Shown here: in pieces, positions 45,001-54,000 of the stretch | Numbering within the stretch: position 1 is the first letter of the stretch | Layout: the number at the start of each line of letters is the position of its first letter | Origin: Marthasterias glacialis | Lineage: Eukaryota > Echinodermata > Asteroidea > Forcipulatida > Asteriidae | Assembly (NCBI GenBank): GCA_911728455.2 | Contig: OU452230.1 | Span: 8,602,512 to 8,666,511 of the forward strand | Direction: 5' to 3' | Length of the DNA: 64,000 bases | Notes under the pieces: model-generated | The model's input: the letters and a program-made list of their open reading frames with translations, nothing else | Database searches by the model: none | What the model was told of the DNA's origin: nothing | Made by a program: the position numbers and the translations under genes

Positions 45001-48000
45001 GTGACACATGTATGGGGAAAATCACCAGACATGCAACTTTCTTCAGTGTTTCTCAGATTTCTGTGGTACTGAAATTAAGAGAAAATCAGCCAAACAGCCG
45101 AGAAGTTGCATGCCCAATATGACGCAGTATCGGTAATGCAAATTTTGCCACACACGCCTGTAACATTATATCATTTTGCCATACACGCATAAAAACACAG
45201 CATGATACTTGGAGACATTTACACTTGCAGGTTCTATCTTGTAGTACACTGACGCTTCATATAGTTAAGTAAACGTCATTTGTCGGGGATGACTATGTTG
45301 CGTAAAAATAATTAAAAATGATTTCTTGGCAAAATGTATAGAATAGAGCCCACCCAGTAATGATATTTGCTAGTCGCTCGAATTCATTTATATCATGAGA
45401 AATAATTTTAAGTTCATCTTTCAGGGGTTTGATTGTACACAATAAAAAGAAAAATGTATTTTGGGTGAACAACGGAAAATTGAACCCTGATATCTGGATT
45501 TACATGCCCATAGCTCTACCAACTGGGTTATCTATGCCCATGATGGCAGTCTCCCTAAACAATGAAACAATTAAAAATCCTGAAACATACAGCTTGTTTC
45601 ATTTTAAAGGCTCAGAGACTCTCTACATCACCACAATAGTTGTAGCAAATGTAAAAGTAGAGTTCTGTACATGAAATGGGCTATGGCTTTCTTTCCTTGA
45701 TGGTCGGTTTGTCTTCCAAATAAAATGTTGCTCAGCAAAAGGGGCAAAAGAGGCAAAAGGAATCTGTGAAAAGCTCTTGAAATCAGGACAAGCCACAGAC
45801 CTGACTACTATTAAAACACTGGAAAATTGATTCATCCCCTGAATAGACCCATCCATTAAGTCTCGGCCCCTAAGCATATTGACAATCACAGCATTGGCTA
45901 CATCACCACTGTACACGTGGGCAGCACAATGTGCGTCTCTTCAATGCCACACTGCATGACATGAACACGCGCGCTATAAGTTCGCGCACCCATGTGCACA
46001 TTTTCCCAATAGGATTTTTATCGTGTTGGGACTTTTGTCGGACTTTCGGTGGCGTACTTAAGGCTGTGATTGGTCAACACGTATGGGGGCGGGGCTTAAT
46101 GATCGGTCTATTGTGATTAGGATTACAAGGAGCGTGGTAAAACAAGGTCGGGTCCGACTCAAGCAACTTTGGCTCTGGCTATAGCTGCTGGCTGCAACGG
46201 CAACGTTGAAGAATAGGACTTTTTGGCATTCCAACCTATAGCCGCTGCCAAAGCCATTAATTTGGACATGACCTGAGGTAACAAATTATCACACAGCTTA
46301 CCTGGGGGTCCACTCTGTTTGCTCTCGGTAAGACAGCCAAGTGATCCACGTTTGAACCCATTACAACTTTCTGTGTTGGAACCTGTGAGTGATAAACTCA
46401 TTATCAATATTGCACAGACCTAGATATCTATTGGGTCTATATCCAAGCTGATTTAATGTTGAAGCTTTAATACTTGGATAAAAGAAAATATACAGGAAGC
46501 ATGTTCTATATTTTCATGATTTTTCTGAAACAAAAATGAGCACCACTAGAACTGAGATGTACAAAAAGAACTTTAAAAAAGAACATATGAGATACAAAAT
46601 TTTTGAATTATTATATAATAAGGAAAGTTTGTTTAGTAAAGAAAGCAAGGTCATATGTTATGGGGTTTCACACAAAAACAACCAAGTTGTGAAATGACAA
46701 ATGCATTGAACCACAATCTACAGAATGGAATAACTTCTTGTCATTACTACATGTGACACCCCATACCAAAACCAGGCACTTCCTGCCAATACTCAAAACT
46801 TGGTTGATTTGCTCATCAAATAGATGAGAAGAAGAGCTTTCAAATAACACCTCAATAGGGCATATAAGGTATTTCTCAACACATAGAATGTTTAAGAAAT
46901 CAAACTGAAATCATGGCCTATGTTTCAGTTGTCTTCACTTTTAATGCCTATTTCGCTATTTCCGAGAACTACACTAACCTGGTTTTGGTGTGGGGAGTCA
47001 CATTCATCATGTTCATGTTTTAAAAAAAGGTTTAAAAAGAATGGGCTCCTCTAAAACTTAACAATCAGATTTTGGTTAACGACATACATGTATGTGATAT
47101 AGGTTTTTGAGGCATTGCATGGTGAGGTATCAATATTGTAGAAACACCATGACAGTATCTCAGGCTCAAATCAGGCTAGTCGAAACCTTGAGACAAATAA
47201 TCACTCACTTAAAACTCAGCGGCAGTAAAGTGAATCGCAAGAAGCCCCCTATTATTAGTGCTGGCCAAAGCAGGACAGTTCTTTTCAGAACTAAGACGAC
47301 CCCCCCCCTCAATTCCAATATGTACTCCCTGGTAGTAGAATAACAGCACTGCGCCAAAAATTTGATTTTCGGGTGGAGGACTATCTAAGGCAGATGCAGG
47401 TTGTGTTTCTGTAGCATGTACTTAGTTCCGGAGTTAAGGTCAAACATAGAGCAGGATTTTTTTCAAACCATTTTTCGGCAAAATATTCCTTGTTCATGGT
47501 TGATACCAGAACAATCTACACAGCGGCCAAGTGAGATATAATCACATGGTGATACTGCAAACCAAATAGACATAATGTGATGTTCATACCAACCTTGTGT
47601 TGTCGCCTATCTACAATGACAGGAAGTGACACTCCATAATTCTCACTGACTGCCTTTCTATTCTGGGTACTTGTTGGATCCGTTATTGCTTTTAGGTTGT
47701 ACTGGAACTTGGCCTGTTCATCACACACATTAATCAGACATTATTTAGTCAATTATTAAGATTTAGAACCAGGGTCGTGGTGACTGGTGGGGTTTGGAGG
47801 GGGCGAGACACGAACCCCAAAAAATGTTTTACAGACAACATTTTGAGCCTGTCTTGGCAAATGAAACACTTAATTTACTCTCTGAGAACTTGTCTTGACA
47901 AAGTTTCAGTTACAGTTGTTTACATCATCCCTTCCACAACAGTTTTGTTTTTATTAATTTTGCCTCCAATTTTTCAAAATAAGAGGGGACATAGAGATAA

Positions 48001-51000
48001 TTGTTTATTTCAAATTAGTTATTCAACTGTCACCATTTATTTCAGTCATAAAATTTGCAGAAAAACAATATAGTCAAATAGAACAATATTGCTGTGTTTG
48101 GCCCCTGCTTTCAGAAAATGTAGCCCCACCCTTGAAATGGGTAAGATCCCAGATTGGTCCACATCTAAAAATGATATTAATTATAACAATAACTGGAAAA
48201 ATTTTCATGCTTTTACCACAAAGTGCATAATTTTCTGACATCTGGGCCTTACCAGCTGGACTAATGAAAAACAATTTTCTCCAAGACCAATCAGTTGACA
48301 TTCATTGTATTATTTGAGTGTTTTAGTCAACTTTTTGTAAATACGCATGTATTTTTTCAAATTTATTCCTTATATATGTGCTCCTTTGTATCTCTGTGAG
48401 CTTATCCCCTTAAAGCAAACTGGTCGAGTTCTCAGATCTTTGAGTTTGTATCTGTTGCTAGAACCAAGAACTGTTCACTATGGTCAGCGCACCTTTTTCC
48501 AAGGCCACAACTGCCATTTGGAATAAACTCCCTGCCTCACCCCATTAAACCTAATCTTTGGACATCTTCAAGTGGAAATTGAAATCTCATCTGCTTCACT
48601 AGCTATTACAGTTTAAAACTAGAGCTTAAATTTTTGTTTGTCACACTACTTGTTCTGTGTTGGCGCCTGATCGGGTTTCCGAATAAGAGCCCCATATAAG
48701 TCTATACTATTATTGATTATTATTATGTCACATGTTGGGCCCAGTTTGTCATTTTACTACTTAAAAATCTAAATTTGTATGTAATTTTAAAACCTGAGCA
48801 GCTAATACGATGTGGCCTCACCTGCTGGCCTGGTGATGGGCCGTATGGTCCTCCACCACCCACAGGATCAACTGCTGTATAGCGGGCTACCAACTTCCTG
48901 TTAAGTGAAGAGAAAATATCTGTAAAACCTGCATGAAGGACTAAAGATTAGTTTTGATCAAGAGAGTTTCGTTAAAACCCATCCTTTTACATAAAGAAGT
49001 TAAGTATAGTCTGTGCAAACACTATTATTTAGTGATTGAATCGATGTGCCAAGCCTCATTAATAATTAATATTTTGGGAGTCAGCCCCAATTCTTGTGTG
49101 TGAACATGACATATTTCAAGGTCATTACTTTTTAGGATTGTTGAAAAAGGGTCAAAAATTGTGCCTTGGGTTTACTTGGGGTATTTGGGGTAGGCTAGGC
49201 CCTAAAAACAACCCTGTCCTATTTTGATCACAAGCGCAGGGCCACTTTTTCCAAGATGGCAGCTTTTCTGCTTGGAACTTAGCACTCCTGCAGTGGTGAA
49301 CACCCAAGGTCTTTGTCTCAGAGCTCCTAAACTTTGGACCTTCTGGTCTCAGTCTTGGACTGGGACTTATGTGGCTTTGTCATGAACACCAAGGCCCAAT
49401 CTCATAGAGCTGCTTAAGCACAAAAGTTGCTGAACACAACAAATTATGCTTACCAGCCAAAATACCATTTCACAAGTACCATTTGTGACTGGTATTCTCC
49501 TCATATTTGCTTAGCCTAAAGTTGTTAAGCGTTTTTTTCTGCTTAAGCAGCTCTATGAAATTTGGCCCAGATAGTGCATACAGCTTCAAGGTTTTCTGCA
49601 GAATAATACCAAGGTGTTGTATTCCCATAATACTTACCTGTCTACGATGCCTTTGTTACTGATTCTTCTCAATGGTAAATCAGATCCAAGTCCGCCAAGA
49701 TCAAAAACAGACTCCCTGGTGGGAAACAACAAGAAATTATTTCAAAAAAATAAGTAATTTCAAATTTATACAATTAGCTTGAAGTATATCAGCAATCTAT
49801 AACAGCTAAATGAAAATAAAGTAAGTAGAAAAAGCACATAATGAATTGCATAAAACTTGAAATTTGATCACCAAGTTAGGTTTGAAGTTTTACACGATGT
49901 AGGCAGTAAGAAATGAGTAGGCTTATGGGTAACAACCATGTGAATAAAAACACTTCTGAGAGAAGCGTTGGTTCTGAGAAGAAACGGGATTGAGAAACAG
50001 TGGAGTATCGGCACTTTGTACTAGAGTGTTAAGCTTTGAGGATGCTGAACTGCTGCTGATGCCACAGTTTTAAAGCAGTGTTTAGCAGAATCTAGTTCCA
50101 CAGTCTCCTCTTTGTCTCTACAGTGGTTCTTTTCGGAACGAACACTTCTTCCAACATACAACTGATTTACTCAGTTCTGGTCCATGAATATTTGTAACCC
50201 CCCCCCCCCACCCCACCCCCCAGAATTTTTTTTTTTTACATTTACAAAAAAAACAAATACAAGAGACAAACAAACAAACAAACAAACAAACAAAAGAACC
50301 CCCAAAACAAAAAAGGAAATGCACAATATGTGGTGCCTAGGTCAATCAAGTTGAGCAATATTCAAAACATATTTACATCAGTCACATTGTATGTGATAGT
50401 TACTAATACGCAGTTTTTTATATAGCGCTTTATCACACCCTATGGGCGTCTCAGAGCGCTCAGTATTGTTTTCCTGCAAGGTATGATGAGTTACGTTTTT
50501 GAAGTATGAGACCTGTTCCTTTACATAGCACCATGTAATGGTTCACAAGGTGCTGTGGCGCAATCTGCAGCCGATCAAACCAGGAACACCGGGGCGAACT
50601 CCTTCTCTTTGCGATAAGTGTCACTGGGTTCTTTTACGTGCATTACACAACACACGGGACCAACGGCTTTACGTCCCATCCAAAGGACGAAGCAATAATG
50701 GTTAAGTGTCTTGCTTAAGGACACAAGTGTCACGACCGGGACTCGAACCCACACTCTGCTGATCAGAAACACCAGAGCTTGAGTCCGGTGTTCTTATCCG
50801 CTCAGCCACGACACACCACTACTGCTAATTATAGTGACTCAAACTACCCTTGGGGTGGTCTCGAATGCTGACGCCAGGTGTTCGTATCCCACCTGAGACA
50901 CGAGAGATGCCTGTGGATTTTTTTACTCTGCAGTACTCAGAAAGAACTGAGTATACAACGTGTGTGAAGTATCACTGCAGAGTAAACATGATACTGATCA

Positions 51001-54000
51001 AGGCTATAGGCCTAATGGAGTAAAATAATAGGTAAAAATCAATTCATGACTTACTGTGTGAAAGTTGCCGGCTCAACTGCTTTACCCTTAGATGCATCAA
51101 CAGAGGGCAGTGTTGTGACTCTGTTATTGACCACTTGAATGATCCTCTCAGACTGGACCTGAAGAATAAAAAAACAACCGATAAGATTATACTCTCAGTT
51201 TAACAACGGCTTTTAAAGCATTCCATTAAGAATTTCTCTGTGTGATTAAAATATTTTAGAAAAAAAATTTACTTTTAACTTAGTTGCTATGATCATAAAC
51301 CGTGTGGTCTTGTTAACGATGCCGAGGCGTATCATAACATGGGGCTACAGATAACAACAACATCTCAGAGTGTGAATTCTTAGCAAATTTTTGCAGTCTG
51401 AGTTTTTTGAATATCAATGCATACACATAAGTTGAAACACAGAAATGATGTCAACCAAATGTTAGATCGCATCAACCAACAAGTGAAAAACAACAGGCAA
51501 AATACCTCAATAAATTGTTCCTGTGTATTTTCTTGGTTGATTGATTCGTAGAAGAGGTGTTAATTTACAGAAATGGAGTTGCAATGGCCTAAATTTGAAA
51601 ACTTCACAAATCGGTACTAAAATCATTTGTAACCCTGTAGTCAAATATGCTTTAGCATGATTGGTCTGATCATGGGTAAACTTGTAATAATTTTGAGATC
51701 AAAGTGTTTCTAATATCCCATAGATAAGTCATTTTGTTATAGACCAATCCATTAAGCCCCGCCTACTAACATATTGACCAGTCACTGCCTTGACAACACC
51801 ACTGAAAATCTGACAAAAGTCCAACACGTTAAAATCCCACAAGAAAAGTAAACAAACCGCCGCCATTGTTCTGACACACAACAGCACACACAACTGTACT
51901 AACTTTTGTTTTGTTTTAATTTTTTTCGCACTTCCGGTGGTGAAAATCCCACAGCAGTGGTCCCTGTACAGTCATGTAAAAGTGGTTTAACAGTGTTCTT
52001 GCCTGCATTGTTCTTCAAACTCAAGGCACTGCTCAAAAGGCCATGAAACTAAATCCATACTGTTCACAAAAAACCATGTACGTGTGTGTGTATACGATAC
52101 ATATGAGTGTGTTCGCAACTGAACCACCGCTGCGATCGTGGCAAGAAAGTCACACCATGTGCTATTGCTATTGTTATTGCTATTGTTTCCCCTTTCCAAC
52201 GTGTTTCCTGTTTATATGCCAGTTGTCCTCTTCATAAATTGTTTGTCTTATTCTTTGTCTTATTGAGTTACATTTTGTTCTCAACCTAGTCTCTGTATCT
52301 GGATTTTATTTGTAAATATTTCAGTGGTTTTTAGAAATGCTTTTATACTGAAATAAATAAATTAAAGGTAAAATGCAGAATCGGTATTCATAAAAAAAAA
52401 TTCAAAATTAGTATCAGTCTGAAATTTTACTGATTATGAATTTCATACCAGTACCAATCTTTCATTGAAATATTTCTGTTGGAAATACTGCCATGAAGTC
52501 AAGAAAATAGAATTTGAAGACTTGGATTTTAATTTTGATTGTCACAATCGACATTATGGGCAATGTGTTGACATGCTGAGGTATTCACGGTTTTTCCAAT
52601 ATTTTTCTCCTGACTCGGACGACAAGACCAAACTTTCACAAGTTTATTTTTTCATGTAGGCCTATAATGAATCACACAAAGTAAGAACACAACACTGTCA
52701 CATTTACCATTACTTTCTATACTTTACTTTTAGATGTTTTACTTTTAGATGAACAAAATGAAATGAAATATGGATATCATTTTGTCTTTTTATTTCTCAG
52801 CGACTACCCTGTGCACCAAAGTGAAAAAAACTTCCCAAAGAAAAAAAAGAGGGGGATAGTAGGATGGGTTCCCCTATTACCACAGAATTTAGTACACATC
52901 TGCAACAATTCCATTATTATTACGAAAGTCGTCGATAGATGGCCTATTGGCACCACAAAAAGTGAAACTTCTGTTGCTGCAGTAATTGGGGTACCAAGAT
53001 AAGATGAGACTTGTATTATTAATTTAACCGACCTTGATTCCTTCTTCTGTTTTTTGGATGGCATTCTGCAAGGCTGTTATATCGATAAGGTCTTTGTGAC
53101 CGTCTGAGAGGCTTTTTTGCAGGAGATGTTCTTTCAGATGTTGGAGATCTTCTTGTACCTACAGCCAAAGAAAATAATTTGAATAAATGTTAAAATTTCA
53201 TGTTATTAGTTTGTAAATTGCTAACAAGCCTTTCAGACAAGTTTTTGCATAAAAAACTAAAAGCTACTGAAGGTTAGTTACCCATAAAAAGTTTAACCTA
53301 AGATAGTATTAAGTACTTTTATTATTACTAATGATTGTATCTTTCTGGTTGTGGTAATGAAACCAAGGAACACAAAAAAGTGCCTGCACTTTAACCTATG
53401 GCCGGTCTGAAGATACATGTACCTGTGAAGAAAGATGTTGACAAGTTTTCAGTTTTAGATGTGGGTTGAAAACCCCAACAGGGGAAAACCCATGCAATCA
53501 GGTAGGGACTGAAAAACCAATCCACGCAAGGCTGTTTGGTCAGTGTGGGATTTGAACTGGGGTCCATAGAGGTGAAAAACAGGGACTGAACTAGGCCAGA
53601 CTGCTCCCCCATCTGCCCATAAATTAATGTGTGTGTGATGTGTCATTGTTTTGAAAGTAAAATTACTCCTAGATCTATGACAGGCCTGATTGCTTCATTC
53701 TTTGCTGTGACAAACATAAGTCTGGTTCCGCGCCAACATTGTCGTTGTGACTTCATATGCACAAGATCATAAGATGGGAATAAGACCATTTATAATTTCG
53801 GACAAAATTTCCTTTAAAAGAAAATCGTTTGGAGCCACAAATCAGAAAAAGAAGAGGTAATAAAATAGGCCAACTGTTTATAAATTCATTCAAATTAGGC
53901 AAATGTAGGAGTCAATTTCTAATGATAGGGCCTACGAATGTCTGTCACTTCGTACCCAAGTCATTTCATACCCAAGTCACTTCGTACCCAAGTCATTTCA